Source of the DNA: Pseudomonas nabeulensis
Lineage (GTDB): Bacteria > Pseudomonadota > Gammaproteobacteria > Pseudomonadales > Pseudomonadaceae
Length of the DNA: 54,168 nucleotides
Direction: 5' to 3'
Assembly: GCF_004682045.1 (NCBI RefSeq)
Contig: NZ_QUZT01000048.1
Span: 1 to 54,168, forward strand
Of this stretch, positions 19,801-28,025 are shown in pieces. Each line of letters starts with the position of its first letter. Position 1 is the first letter of the stretch. The notes under the pieces were generated by a model. The model had not been told where the DNA came from. It made no database searches and saw only the letters and a program-made list of their open reading frames with translations. Made by a program: the position numbers and the translations under genes.

Positions 19801-20490
19801 GAGCACCAGGCCTTGCACAATGGCAACCTCGAAGCCGAGGCATTGGACAGCACTCTGGCCACGCTCAACCAGCAATTGGCCGACGGCGAAAAACACGTTG
19901 CCGAACTGCGCGCACGCCAGTCCGAAGACCAGCGCCGCCAGGACGCCAACCATGCCCTCGCCGAGCAGATCACCAAGGCCTACGACGAGTGGCAGCGCTG
20001 GGCGCGTCTCAATGCGCTGATCGGTTCGGCCACCGGTGACACCTTCCGCAAGATCGCCCAGGCCTACAACCTCGACCTGCTGGTGCACCACGCCAACGTG
20101 CAATTGCGCCAACTGGTGCGGCGCTACCGCCTCAAGCGCGGCGGCAGCATGCTGGGGCTGCTGGTCATGGACACGGAGATGGGCGACGAACTGCGCTCGG
20201 TGCATTCGCTGTCCGGCGGCGAGACGTTCCTGGTGTCGCTGGCATTGGCCTTGGGCCTGGCGTCGATGGCCTCCAGCACGTTGAAGATCGAATCGCTGTT
20301 TATCGACGAAGGTTTCGGCAGCCTGGATCCGGAGTCGCTGCAATTGGCCATGGACGCCCTGGACGGTTTGCAGGCCCAGGGCCGTAAGGTGGCGGTGATT
20401 TCCCACGTGCAGGAAATGCACGAGCGCATCCCGGTACAGATCCAGGTCAAGCGCCAGGGCAATGGCTTGAGTACGTTGGAGGTCAAGTGA
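16852..20490 (+). CDS. sbcC: SbcC, Rad50-like ATPase subunit of the SbcCD complex
   Basis: A 1212-residue SMC-like ATPase. Walker A is GPTGAGKST (37-45); two long Gln/Ala/Leu-rich coiled-coil arms flank the zinc hook CPVC (C604, C607); the ABC signature LSGGETFL and Walker B LFIDEGFGSLD are near the C-terminus. It gates DNA for the SbcD nuclease. Length is somewhat above the E. coli protein, mostly coiled coil. It overlaps sbcD and, by four bases (GTGA), the downstream transferase gene, so all three are likely co-transcribed. Confidence 0.97.
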   Translation: MKILAIRLKNLASLAGPFEIDFTAEPLASAGLFAITGPTGAGKSTLLDALCLALFGAVPRLGDTGQAKMPDADSDISIGDPRTLLRRGTGGGYAEVDFVGVSGRRYRARWEANRARDKASGKLQNSRQSLIDLDSDQLLASQKTEYKTQLELALGLNFEQFTRAVLLAQSEFSAFLKANDNERSELLEKLTDTALYTQLGRRAFDKAKDAKDAHKQLQDQATGVVPLAPEARVELDQQFNEAQQQLKTQQAQLKQLELQHTWLKELREWQERQLSATEQLQRAQADWDSQGPQRQDVSRLEQLAPQRHHFARQAELISLLSPLAEQIQQHIEQQAALNTRQEQAQQQQASAHTALAEALKQQSEAAPLLRQAFDEQSTLAHLTKDLAKRTEDQTQHANACTEGQALLNGLLEKQTQVAERLQRLATSLERSAALAPLSDAWTVYRERLQQLMLIGNRLNKGQAELPQLEERSTAAAERFTQQRDALDLLYQEAGAEPHAVAEQIQLLASLLQDNRKQQRAFEDLTRLWDNQRQLDQHAAALTQKLADAQRQRDTLNQTGLQTKAELAVAEQTLTVTKQLLERQRLARSASVEELREQLQDDQPCPVCGSHEHPYHQPEALLQSLGRHDDTEEATVQKAVDTLKEKLTELRGEVGGLIAQQKEFLQQQEQLAAQQQALAPSLDAHPLSASLFNQEAAKRSDWLAQQLGQLTQSITQDEQRQGALLNLQQNAGRLQQQLQAAQDASQQARQLLVDQQRELSNDRERLDEELNAFASLLPAETLDGLRHEAAATFLLLDQQVSQRLEQLGYQRDELAEQQERQQAIEKQQTHQQHRQQQLDALRVQVSELATQQQAAQDKLSALLGEHTSAEQWQQHLDQAVTQSRQSEVDASQQLQDTRNALIQLAADLKARQERQHALHTEQLSLDTRIREWRALHPELDDDGLTRLLAFDDTQISALRQQLQHSEKAVEQAKVLLQEREQRLAEHQALHNGNLEAEALDSTLATLNQQLADGEKHVAELRARQSEDQRRQDANHALAEQITKAYDEWQRWARLNALIGSATGDTFRKIAQAYNLDLLVHHANVQLRQLVRRYRLKRGGSMLGLLVMDTEMGDELRSVHSLSGGETFLVSLALALGLASMASSTLKIESLFIDEGFGSLDPESLQLAMDALDGLQAQGRKVAVISHVQEMHERIPVQIQVKRQGNGLSTLEVK

Positions 20491-21080
20491 GCGAAGCGCT
20501 GCTCTATTCGTTCCGGCGCTGCCCGTATGCAATGCGCGCACGGCTGGCGTTGCGCTATTCAGGCGTGCCAGTGCATATCGTCGAAGTGAGCCTCAAGGCC
20601 AAGCCAGCCGAGATGCTGGCGCTGTCGCCCAAGGGCACGGTGCCAGTGCTGAGTGTTGAGGGGCGAGTGATTGAGGAAAGCCTGGAGATCATGCAGTGGG
20701 CGTTGGCCCAGCACGATCCGGACGATTGGTTGCTGCAAGGTGACCCCGCGGTGCTGGCGTTGATTGCCGAGAACGATCACGGCTTCAAACATCACTTGAA
20801 TCGATACAAGTACGCCGAACGCTATCCGGAGCAGCCGATGGAGCACTATCGGGCCGAGGGTGAGGTGTTTTTGCAAAAGCTGGAGGGGTTGTTGGCCGAG
20901 CGGGATTACCTGCTGGCAAACCACCTGACCCTGGCGGATGCTGCACTGGCGCCGTTTGTGCGTCAGTTTGCCCATGTGGATCGAGTGTGGTTCGCCGGTA
21001 CGTCGTATCAGCGGTTGCAGGCTTGGTTGGAGCGCTTCTTGGAGTCGCCGCTGTTCATTGCAGTAATGGCAAAACCCTAA
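20487..21080 (+). CDS. Glutathione S-transferase family protein
   Basis: A 197-residue cytoplasmic protein with an N-terminal thioredoxin-like half (LLYSFRRCPYAMRARLAL, and the cis-Pro region GTVPVLSVEGRVIEESLEIM with the glutathione-binding ES) and an all-helical C-terminal half (LLANHLTLADAALAPFVRQF). The CPYAMR motif puts a cysteine at the active-site position, as in omega/GrxA-like classes. The start is GTG at 20487, overlapping the sbcC stop; this is the only start consistent with the conserved N-terminus. A substrate cannot be named. Confidence 0.88.
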   Translation: MSEALLYSFRRCPYAMRARLALRYSGVPVHIVEVSLKAKPAEMLALSPKGTVPVLSVEGRVIEESLEIMQWALAQHDPDDWLLQGDPAVLALIAENDHGFKHHLNRYKYAERYPEQPMEHYRAEGEVFLQKLEGLLAERDYLLANHLTLADAALAPFVRQFAHVDRVWFAGTSYQRLQAWLERFLESPLFIAVMAKP

Positions 21081-21097
21081 GAACAACACAGATCCAA

Positions 21098-21186
21098 TGT
21101 GGGAGGGGGCTTGCCCCCGATAGCGGTGTGTCAGCCATGGATGTGTCAACTGACACTCCCTCATCGGGGGCAAGCCCCCTCCCACA
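21098..21186. repeat. REPIN, GGGGGCTTGCCCCCGA family
   Basis: Canonical arms TGTGGGAGGGGGCTTGCCCC and its inverse flank a spacer containing GTGTGTCAGCCATGGATG and CAACTGACACTCCCTCATC. It separates the GST gene from the convergent small gene and may act as a transcript end. The spacer is nearly the same as in the element at 42329. Confidence 0.88.
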
Positions 21187-21209
21187 TTTGGATCTCATTG
21201 AGCTCCGGA

Positions 21210-21389
21210 TCAGTGCTGGGCCTTGTGATCCAGGGCTGCATAAAAGTTGGCACTCTGTTGCAGGTATTTCTGGGTGTAGGCACTGGTGCTGGATTTTTTA
21301 CCGGCAACGTCCACGCTGGCAGCGGCTGGCAGGGCCACGGTGGCGGAAACAGCGGAAGCGGCGATGATGGAGAAGAGATTCAAGTTCAT
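21210..21389 (-). CDS. Small exported protein of 59 residues, function unknown
   Basis: Reads MNLNLFSIIAASAVSATVAL, then PAAASVDVAGKKSSTSAYTQ, then KYLQQSANFYAALDHKAQH and TGA. The first 24 residues look like a Sec signal peptide with a cleavage site after PAAAS or AAA. The mature peptide of about 35 residues is polar, helix-prone and has no cysteine. AAGG lies 8-11 bases upstream of the ATG, codon use matches the neighbours, and a sizeable 5' region precedes it. Small periplasmic proteins of this layout occur in pseudomonads, but I do not recognise a named family. Confidence 0.65.
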   Translation of the reverse strand: MNLNLFSIIAASAVSATVALPAAASVDVAGKKSSTSAYTQKYLQQSANFYAALDHKAQH

Positions 21390-21519
21390 GTCGGTAACCC
21401 TTGTGTTCGTTTGATTGAGTGGCCGGGGAAGGCCTTGGAACCAAACTTACGCCCGAGGGTTAATCCTTAGAAATGCTTTGAAACAGTAGCCGCTATTAAT
21501 GGAATTAATAGAAAGGGTC

Positions 21520-21540
21520 AGGCCCCGCACTGCGGGGCCT
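21520..21540 (-). terminator. Rho-independent terminator of the lactonase transcript
   Basis: AGGCCCCGC and GCGGGGCCT form a strong GC-rich stem around a three-base loop immediately after the lactonase stop. On the minus strand it is followed by the T-containing TGACCCTTTCT, a modest U-tract. Confidence 0.7.
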
Positions 21541-21545
21541 GTGGC

Positions 21546-22721
21546 TTATTGACGCACCAGGAACTTGAGGTCGCTGGGGGCATCGATGGCCAGTTTCTGC
21601 ACGGTTTTACCGAGCAGGCCGGTCTTGGGGTCACGTTCGACCACCACGATTTCATTGCTTTTCTGGTTGGCGATCAGCAGGAACTTGCCGCTCGGGTCCA
21701 GGCTGAACTCCCGTGGGTGGTCACCTTCCACCGAACGGCGTTGCAGTTCCTTGAGGTGCGCGGTGGCCGGGTCGATGCTGAACACCAGCATCTGGTTGGC
21801 CGTGCCACGGTTGCTCACGTACAGGAACTTGCCATCGCTGGACGCATGCAGCGCCGCGCCAGCCTTGTCAGATACCGGTTGGCCGGCAGCGAAGTCCACC
21901 AGTTGGGTCTGGCTGAGCTTGCCATCGTGGTAGTCATACACCGCGACCTGGGCGCTCATCTCGGTGGTCAGCCAGGCATGCTTGCCATCGGCGCTGAACA
22001 GCAAGTGCCGTGGACCGCTGCCGGGTGGCAGTTGCACCGAGGCAGGGTTGGCCGCCGTCAATGGCAGTTCGTGGTTGGCCTTGGGGTCGTAGTGGTAGGC
22101 AAACACCTTGTCCGCCCCCAGGTCCTGCACAAACACGTACTTGCCATCCGGCGACGACACCACCGAATGCACGTGGTTGGACGCCTGGCGCTCCGGGTTC
22201 ACGCGGCTGGCCGGATGTGCGCTCAACTGCACCGGTGGCGACAGTTTGCCCGAGGCATCCACCGGCAATACCGCCAGGCTGCCGCCCGGGTCTTCCAGCA
22301 CCGAGTAGTTGGCGACAAACAAGTAACGCCCATCAGCGGCGAGGCTCGAGTGAGTCGGCTCGTTGCCCAGGCTCTGCACCTGGTTGATCAGGGTGAGCTG
22401 ATGATTCTGCGGGTCGATGCTGTAGCTGCTGACGCGGCCCACCGGGTCTTTCTGGCCGGGGCCGTTCTCGTTGACCACATACAGGTGCTTCTGGTCTTTG
22501 GAGAGCGTCAGCCAGGACGGGTTGGCCGCCTTGGCCGCCAGCACCGGCTGGCCTTCGAACTTGCCGGTTTGGCTATTGAATTGCAGGCGGTAGATGCCTT
22601 CGCTGGTGCCGGCGGTGTAGCTGCCGACCAACAGTTCATGGGTATCGACCGGTGCAGCCTGCACCGACATCGCGCCGACACTGCCGGCCATCAGCAGGGG
22701 CCAGAATTTACGCATCATCAT
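21546..22721 (-). CDS. Exported lactonase-family beta-propeller (6-phosphogluconolactonase-like)
   Basis: A 391-residue protein with a signal peptide (MRKFWPLLMAGSVGAMSVQA) and a seven-bladed propeller of the lactonase/YbhE type: LLVGSYTAGTSEGIYRLQF at the start, repeated blades such as SPDGKYVFVQDLGADKV and SADGKHAWLTTE, and FLLIANQKSNEIVVVERD at the end. The family includes cytosolic 6-phosphogluconolactonase and periplasmic lactonases; the signal peptide argues for a periplasmic role with an unknown lactone. Three consecutive ATGs begin the gene; GAGG upstream fits the first. It overlaps the preceding small gene by 14 bases, so the two are translationally linked. Confidence 0.85.
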   Translation of the reverse strand: MMMRKFWPLLMAGSVGAMSVQAAPVDTHELLVGSYTAGTSEGIYRLQFNSQTGKFEGQPVLAAKAANPSWLTLSKDQKHLYVVNENGPGQKDPVGRVSSYSIDPQNHQLTLINQVQSLGNEPTHSSLAADGRYLFVANYSVLEDPGGSLAVLPVDASGKLSPPVQLSAHPASRVNPERQASNHVHSVVSSPDGKYVFVQDLGADKVFAYHYDPKANHELPLTAANPASVQLPPGSGPRHLLFSADGKHAWLTTEMSAQVAVYDYHDGKLSQTQLVDFAAGQPVSDKAGAALHASSDGKFLYVSNRGTANQMLVFSIDPATAHLKELQRRSVEGDHPREFSLDPSGKFLLIANQKSNEIVVVERDPKTGLLGKTVQKLAIDAPSDLKFLVRQ

Positions 22722-23004
22722 CCGCTTCGTCCTCGTCGTTGTTATTGTCGCCCTTGATCGCGCTCAAACAGACTAGACGGTGTTCGCCGTCTTCGTTACG
22801 CAAGAGCCAGCTCTGCAAGCTGTCGTCAAAGGTGGCGGCATTCAATTGTTCTGGACTGAACTTCCAACGCTTGAGTTCCCGGCCATCCATGCTTTCGATC
22901 AGCAGGTGCTGGTCAAAAGTGAAGTCGAAGGCGTGCAGCCCGTTGATGATCAGCATGTCGCTGTCGTTCAGGGCGTTGCTCAGGTTGGGTGATGCATCGG
23001 TCAT
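22708..23004 (-). CDS. Small conserved protein (probable DUF5629 family)
   Basis: A 98-residue soluble protein, MTDASPNLSNALNDSDMLII, ending in a very acidic tail (GDNNNDEDEADDDA). The core (LHAFDFTFDQ, ESMDGRELKRWKF, SWLLRNEDGEHRLVCLSA) is beta-rich and matches my memory of the Pseudomonas family DUF5629. It precedes and overlaps the lactonase gene by 14 bases. Function unknown; the family name is moderately sure. Confidence 0.72.
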   Translation of the reverse strand: MTDASPNLSNALNDSDMLIINGLHAFDFTFDQHLLIESMDGRELKRWKFSPEQLNAATFDDSLQSWLLRNEDGEHRLVCLSAIKGDNNNDEDEADDDA

Positions 23005-23083
23005 GATGTGAAGTCACTGCGGGGGAAAAGACACATGATAGGTCAATTCCCCCGCCGTGCCTCGCGGCAATGGTCTAAATCGA

Positions 23084-25459
23084 TCAATGCGCGAACAGTG
23101 AGTTGCCCTTCTGCCCCGCCAACTTCTCCGGTTTGATCAGGAACCGCGCCAGCGCCGGCAGCAGCCACAGCGCGCCGAACATGTTCCACAGCAGCATGAA
23201 GGTCAGCATCAAGCCCATGTCGGCCTGGAACTTGATGGCCGAGAAGATCCAGGTGCACACCCCGATCGCCAGGCACAAACCGGTGAACAGCACGGCTTTA
23301 CCGGTGGACTTGAGCGTCTGGTAATACGCCTCTTGCAGCGGCAAACCGGCGCGCAGGAAGCTTTCGAGGCGGCTGTAGATGTAGATGCCGTAGTCCACGC
23401 CAATCCCCACGCCCAGCGCCACCACCGGCAAGGTCGCGACCTTGACGCCAATGCCCATGAACGCCATCAATGCGTTGCCCAGTACCGAGGTCAGCACCAG
23501 TGGCAACACGATGCACAGGGTCGCCGCCCACGAGCGGAAGGTGATCATGCACATGGTGGCCACGCACAGGTACACCAGGATCAGGATGGTCAGCTCAGAC
23601 TCTTTGATCACCTCGTTGGTGGCCGCTTCGATCCCGGCGTTGCCGGCCGCGAGGATGAACTCCAGGCCCTCCCGGTTGTTCTCCTTGGCAAAGTCCTGCA
23701 CCGCATGCACTGCACGGTCGAGGGTCTCGGCCTTGTGGTCGTTGAGGAACACCAGCACCGGCGCCAGCGAACAATTGTTGTTGTACAGGCCATCGGCACG
23801 GGCAATGGAGTTGTTCAGCACGTCCGGGTTACGCGACAGGGTTTCCCATTTCAGGTTGCCCTCGTTCATGCCCTTGATCATCTGCTTGGACACGGTCACC
23901 AGCGAGATCGCCGACTGCACGCCCTCGGTGTTCTGCATCTTCCACATCAGCTGGTCAATCGGCGCCATGGCCTCATAACGCGAGCAGCCTTCGGCGTTGG
24001 TCTTGACCATCACCACCAACACATCGGAGCTGGTGGAGTAGTTGCTGATAATGAAGTTGTTGTCCTTGTTGTAGCGCGAGTCCGGACGCAGTTCCGGCGC
24101 GCCTTGGTCAAGGTCGCCGATCTTGAGGTTCTGGCTGTACCAGAGGCCGCCACCAAAGGCGACCAGGGCCAGGAAGATCGACACCGGCGCAACTTTCGGG
24201 CTGGCAAAGTTCGACAGCAGGCGCCAGAACGAATGCTCGCGGTTCGCGTCTTTCTTGCTCTTGGCGATGGCCCGCTTGCTGATGCCCACGTAGGAAATCG
24301 CCACCGGCAACAGGATCAAGTTGGTGAACACGATCACCGCCACACCGATGGACGCACCGATGGCCAGTTCGCGGATCACGCCGATGTCGATGATCAGTAG
24401 CGTGATAAAGCCCACGGCATCCGCAAGGATCGCAATCATGCCTGGTAGGAACAGTTGGCGGAACGTGCGCCGCGCAGCGGTCAGTGCGTTATCGGCCTCA
24501 CTGGATTGCAGGGCGATACCGTTGATCTTCTGTACGCCGTGGGAAATGCCAATGGCAAAGATCAGGAACGGCACCAGCATCGAATACGGATCGAGACCAA
24601 AGCCGAAAAAGTGCATCAGCCCGAGTTGCCAGATCACCGCCACCAACGTGGTGCTCAACACCGCAATGGTGCTGCGCAGGCAGTGGGTGAACCACAGCAG
24701 CAGGATCAGGGTGATGACGAAGGCGATGCCGAAGAACATCACCACCATTACCAGGCCGTCGATCAGGTCACCGACCTTCTTGGCGAACCCGACGATGTGG
24801 ATCTTGACGTTGGGGTTCTGCGCTTCGAACTTGTCGCGGATCTTGTCTTCGAGTTCATGGGAGAACTTGCGGTAGTCCAGGGCCAGCAACTTGCCCTGAT
24901 CCTGCGGGTCCGGGTAGGACTCCAACAATGGGATATCGACGATGCTCGACTTGAAATCGTTGGCCACCAGGCGCCCGACCTGGCCGGACTTAAGCACGTT
25001 GTTGCGCAGTTGATCGAGGCTTTGCGGTGAGCCGTTGTAGCTTTGCGGGATCACTTCACCGCCGGCAAAGCCTTCTTCGGTGACTTCGGTCCAGCGTACG
25101 CTGGGGCTCCACAGCGACTTGAGGCCCGAACGGTCGACGCCGGAGATGTAGAACACCTCGTCGTTGATCTGGCGCAGGGTCTCCATGTATTCCTTCGTGA
25201 AGATGTCGCCGTCCTTGGCCTCCACCGAGATGCGCACCGTGTTGCCCAGGTTCGCCAGGTCATTACGGTGTTCCATCATCTTTTCGATGAAGGGGTGTTT
25301 CAGGGGGATCATCTTTTCAAAGCTGGTGGACGGGCGAATCAACGTCGCCTGCCAGAACAGGAAAATGCTCACCAACAGGCAGATCACGATGACTGCCGGG
25401 CGGTTGTTGAAGATCAGGCGCTCAAGAAGGGTCGCTTTATCGTTGTGATGACTGCTCAT
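23084..25459 (-). CDS. RND-superfamily (MMPL-type) transporter
   Basis: A 791-residue inner-membrane protein with the twelve-helix, two-loop layout of the MMPL/RND superfamily: one N-terminal helix (VIVICLLVSIFLFWQATLI), a large periplasmic loop, helices 2-6 around residues 235-395, a second helix 7 near 425, another large loop, and helices 8-12 from about 625 to 770. It carries GIGISHGVQ-like and GVGIGVDYGIYIYSR segments at the proton-relay positions. It is 15 bases downstream of a Ycf48-like gene. Such pairs typically accompany DUF1302 and DUF1329 outer-membrane genes in hydrophobic-compound export or uptake loci; those partners are not in this window. The cargo is unknown, probably lipophilic. 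Confidence 0.86.
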   Translation of the reverse strand: MSSHHNDKATLLERLIFNNRPAVIVICLLVSIFLFWQATLIRPSTSFEKMIPLKHPFIEKMMEHRNDLANLGNTVRISVEAKDGDIFTKEYMETLRQINDEVFYISGVDRSGLKSLWSPSVRWTEVTEEGFAGGEVIPQSYNGSPQSLDQLRNNVLKSGQVGRLVANDFKSSIVDIPLLESYPDPQDQGKLLALDYRKFSHELEDKIRDKFEAQNPNVKIHIVGFAKKVGDLIDGLVMVVMFFGIAFVITLILLLWFTHCLRSTIAVLSTTLVAVIWQLGLMHFFGFGLDPYSMLVPFLIFAIGISHGVQKINGIALQSSEADNALTAARRTFRQLFLPGMIAILADAVGFITLLIIDIGVIRELAIGASIGVAVIVFTNLILLPVAISYVGISKRAIAKSKKDANREHSFWRLLSNFASPKVAPVSIFLALVAFGGGLWYSQNLKIGDLDQGAPELRPDSRYNKDNNFIISNYSTSSDVLVVMVKTNAEGCSRYEAMAPIDQLMWKMQNTEGVQSAISLVTVSKQMIKGMNEGNLKWETLSRNPDVLNNSIARADGLYNNNCSLAPVLVFLNDHKAETLDRAVHAVQDFAKENNREGLEFILAAGNAGIEAATNEVIKESELTILILVYLCVATMCMITFRSWAATLCIVLPLVLTSVLGNALMAFMGIGVKVATLPVVALGVGIGVDYGIYIYSRLESFLRAGLPLQEAYYQTLKSTGKAVLFTGLCLAIGVCTWIFSAIKFQADMGLMLTFMLLWNMFGALWLLPALARFLIKPEKLAGQKGNSLFAH

Positions 25460-25474
25460 TCTGTCCCCGCCTTC

Positions 25475-26518
25475 TTATTGTTTTGTCGGTTCGGCGCCGG
25501 TGGGCGTCGCCACACGAACGCCCCCCTGCCCGGCCAGAATCAAGTTGCCATTGCCTGCCGCGGTGACGGATGACAGCGAAATGCGATCCGGGCGGTTGAA
25601 CACGCTGAACGTGAGCCCGTCGTCATGGCTGACCACCACGCTGCCGCCGTTGCCCACGACGACGATGGCGCCGTCATCGAGCAAGGTCGCGCCGGACAAA
25701 CCGAACTCCAGCGCTCCCCGCGCCGCGTTCAATTCGACCTGCTCCCAGGTGCTGCCAAAGTCGGTCGAGCGGTACAGGTTGCCGCGCAAGCCGTAGGCCA
25801 GCAGCGTTTGCGGTTGGGCGGTGCCGATCACGCCAAACAGCGAGCCCTCGTAGGGGCCTTCGAGTTTTTCCCAGGTCTGCCCGTCATCGCTGGAGCGGAA
25901 CATGCTGCCCTGCTCGCCGACGATAAACAGGCCGGCGTCCTTGATGTAGGCGATAGCGTTGAGGTGGTACTGGTCTTCGTTGTCGAGGCGGTCGCTGACG
26001 TCTTCCCAGGTCTTGCCGCCGTCGGTGGTTTCGATCAGCGCACCGTAGGCGCCAACGGCCAGGCCGTGGCTGGTGTTGTTGAACCAGATGTCGAGCAATG
26101 GGGCTTCGCGCTTGAGGTCCTGGTATTGCTCAGTCCAGGTGGCGCCGCCGTCGGCGCTGGCGAGGATTTGTGCGTCATGACCGACCGCCCAGCCTTGTTT
26201 GTCATCGATGAAATACACCGCCGTGAGCAACTGCCGGGTCGGCACTTTGGCTTGGGTCCAGGTCACACCCTGGTCATCGGAATACAGGATATGCCCGCGA
26301 TCACCCACCGCCACCAGGCGTTTGCCGGCGTGAACCACGTCGATCATCAGGCCTTTGGCGGCCTTGGGGGATTCAATTGCGAAGGGGGTATCGCTGGCGG
26401 CCTGGACGACCGTCGGTAACACGACTGCGCCAAACAGCGAGAGCGCTGCGGCCAGCAACGCGACCCTGCGTGCGGCGCGTGGGCGGCAAACAACCCTACC
26501 CATGACAGGCTCACTCAT
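25475..26518 (-). CDS. Exported Ycf48-like beta-propeller (BNR-type) protein
   Basis: A 347-residue protein with a long basic N-terminus and signal peptide (RRVALLAAALSLFGAVVLPT ending VQA). The body is a propeller of repeating units: VAVGDRGHILYSDDQGVTW, GWAVGHDAQILASADGGATW, GLAVGAYGALIETTDGGKTW and FIVGEQGSMFRSSDDGQTW. The DGGxTW and DxGxTW ends are BNR/Asp-box-like and match the Ycf48 photosystem-assembly fold, here in a non-photosynthetic organism. Strong ribosome-binding site AGGAG. It is the first gene of a two-gene operon with the RND transporter and probably acts as its periplasmic adaptor; that is inference. Confidence 0.86.
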   Translation of the reverse strand: MSEPVMGRVVCRPRAARRVALLAAALSLFGAVVLPTVVQAASDTPFAIESPKAAKGLMIDVVHAGKRLVAVGDRGHILYSDDQGVTWTQAKVPTRQLLTAVYFIDDKQGWAVGHDAQILASADGGATWTEQYQDLKREAPLLDIWFNNTSHGLAVGAYGALIETTDGGKTWEDVSDRLDNEDQYHLNAIAYIKDAGLFIVGEQGSMFRSSDDGQTWEKLEGPYEGSLFGVIGTAQPQTLLAYGLRGNLYRSTDFGSTWEQVELNAARGALEFGLSGATLLDDGAIVVVGNGGSVVVSHDDGLTFSVFNRPDRISLSSVTAAGNGNLILAGQGGVRVATPTGAEPTKQ

Positions 26519-26711
26519 AGACCTTTCTCCTAGTTATTATTGTTAGGGCCCTGAAACCTGCAATCTAGAGCGCCTGGAGACATCAGCGGCCATCCTACGG
26601 GGCTTTCGAATCGTCTGACAATCGGCGCTACGTTATCTTTTGTTAACTGGGGCCTTTTCCTTCAGGCCTGAATATAGCGGCATCAGCCAGGTTGATCGTC
26701 GGCGCAACAAT

Positions 26712-26753
26712 GAATTTTTATTCCGTCTATTGAAATACGAGAATTTTTATTCC
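26712..26753. promoter_or_regulatory. Two 13-bp direct repeats, each a GAAT-N4-ATTC dyad, upstream of the Gfo/Idh gene
   Basis: GAATTTTTATTCC occurs at 26712-26724 and again at 26741-26753 (29-base period), ending 43 bases before the start codon at 26797. On the minus strand each reads GGAATAAAAATTC, close to the GGAA-N6-TTCC sites I recall for RpiR-type IolR regulators of inositol genes. A likely operator pair for the dehydrogenase. The rest of the 278-base divergent region shows nothing I can name. Confidence 0.55.
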
Positions 26754-26796
26754 ATTAATAGCGCCTCTGAAAACAATAATGCAAAGGACCACGGCT

Positions 26797-27912
26797 ATGC
26801 GTGAACTCGGAATCGGCTTGATCGGCACAGGCTTCATGGGCCGCGCCCATGCCTTGGCGTTCAACAACGCCCGTGCGGTATTTGAACTGCCGGTACACCT
26901 CAAGCTGGCCGCCCTGGCCGACGCCGACACCGAACGCGCCCAGCGCTGCGCCAAGGACTGGGGTTTTGCCCAGGCCCACGGCGACTGGCAGGCACTGATC
27001 AATGACCCGAACGTCGACGTGGTCGCCATCACCACCCCCAACCACTTGCACTACCCCATGGCCATGGCCGCCATCGCGGCGGGCAAGGCGGTGTACTGCG
27101 AAAAACCCCTGGCCGTCAGCCTTGAACAAGCCGACGCCATGCGCCGCGCCGCGAGTGCCGCCGGTGTGGTGACGCGGGTGGGCTACAACTACCAGCACAA
27201 CCCGATGATCGTGCTGGCCAAACAGATGATCGCCAACGGCGAACTGGGCGAGATCATCAGTTTCCAGGGGGAATTCAGCGAAGACTTCATGGCCGACCCG
27301 GCATCACCGTGGTCCTGGCGCTGCGAAGTGGAACACGCCGGCGGCGCCCTCGCCGACCTGGGCAGCCACTTGCTGTCGATGGCCCGCTATCTGGTGGGGG
27401 ATGTGGTCAGCGTGTGCGCCGATACGCAGACCGTGCATGCCCAGCGTCCGGCCGTCAAAGGCAGCAGCGAGCGCAAAACCATCGCCGTGGACGATCAAGT
27501 ACATGCCCTGCTGCGCTTCGCCAATGGCGCACGGGGTACGGTGAGCAGCAGCTGGCTCAAGCATGGCTACAAGAACCACTTGAGCTTCGAGATCAGCGGC
27601 ACCAAAGGCACGCTGGCGTTCGACCAGGAGCGCTTGAATGAGCTGCAACTGTGCCGTGTGGGCCAGGACGGATTCCAGCGCTTGTTGGCCGGCCCGGCCC
27701 TGCCGGGGTACGCAGCGTTCAGCCCAGCGGCGGGGCATCAGTTGGGGTACAACGAGTTGAAGACGCTGGAGGTGCAGGAGTTGGTTCTGGCGTTGGCCGG
27801 CCAGGGGGGCGACGGTACCGACTTTGAAGGGGCGTGGGCGGTGGAGCAGTTGGCGACGGCGATTCGTGTGGCGGCCCGAGAGGAACGTTGGGTGAACGTG
27901 AGCACGGTCTAA
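26797..27912 (+). CDS. Gfo/Idh/MocA-family NAD(P)-dependent oxidoreductase (sugar or inositol dehydrogenase type)
   Basis: A 371-residue cytoplasmic dehydrogenase. The N-terminal Rossmann fold shows GLIGTGFMGRAHA (about 7-19), then TPNHLHYPMA and the family's EKPLAVS lysine motif near residue 105. The C-terminal alpha/beta half contains GYNYQHNP and GGALADLGSHLLSMARYLVG with the DxGxH-like catalytic pattern. I prefer the ATG at 26797 because AAAGGA stands ten bases before it; an in-frame ATG at 26779 would bury that site. Substrate unknown; myo-inositol or a related sugar is suggested by the family and the operator-like repeats. Confidence 0.9.
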   Translation: MRELGIGLIGTGFMGRAHALAFNNARAVFELPVHLKLAALADADTERAQRCAKDWGFAQAHGDWQALINDPNVDVVAITTPNHLHYPMAMAAIAAGKAVYCEKPLAVSLEQADAMRRAASAAGVVTRVGYNYQHNPMIVLAKQMIANGELGEIISFQGEFSEDFMADPASPWSWRCEVEHAGGALADLGSHLLSMARYLVGDVVSVCADTQTVHAQRPAVKGSSERKTIAVDDQVHALLRFANGARGTVSSSWLKHGYKNHLSFEISGTKGTLAFDQERLNELQLCRVGQDGFQRLLAGPALPGYAAFSPAAGHQLGYNELKTLEVQELVLALAGQGGDGTDFEGAWAVEQLATAIRVAAREERWVNVSTV

Positions 27913-27914
27913 AT

Positions 27915-28000
27915 TGTGGGAGCGGGCTTGCCCGCGAAAAAGGTGTGTCAGTTAAAAAAAGGTGCCTGACACGCCCCCTTCGCGAGCAAGCCAGTTCCCA
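27915..28000. repeat. REP pair of a second family (TGTGGGAGCGGGCTTGCCCGCGA)
   Basis: The left arm TGTGGGAGCGGGCTTGCCCG is canonical for the second major REP family of fluorescent pseudomonads. The right arm is decayed (TTCGCGAGCAAGCCAGTTCCCA). It starts three bases after the dehydrogenase stop. Confidence 0.75.
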
Positions 28001-28025
28001 AAGCTGTAAGCACACCAAACCAAAT

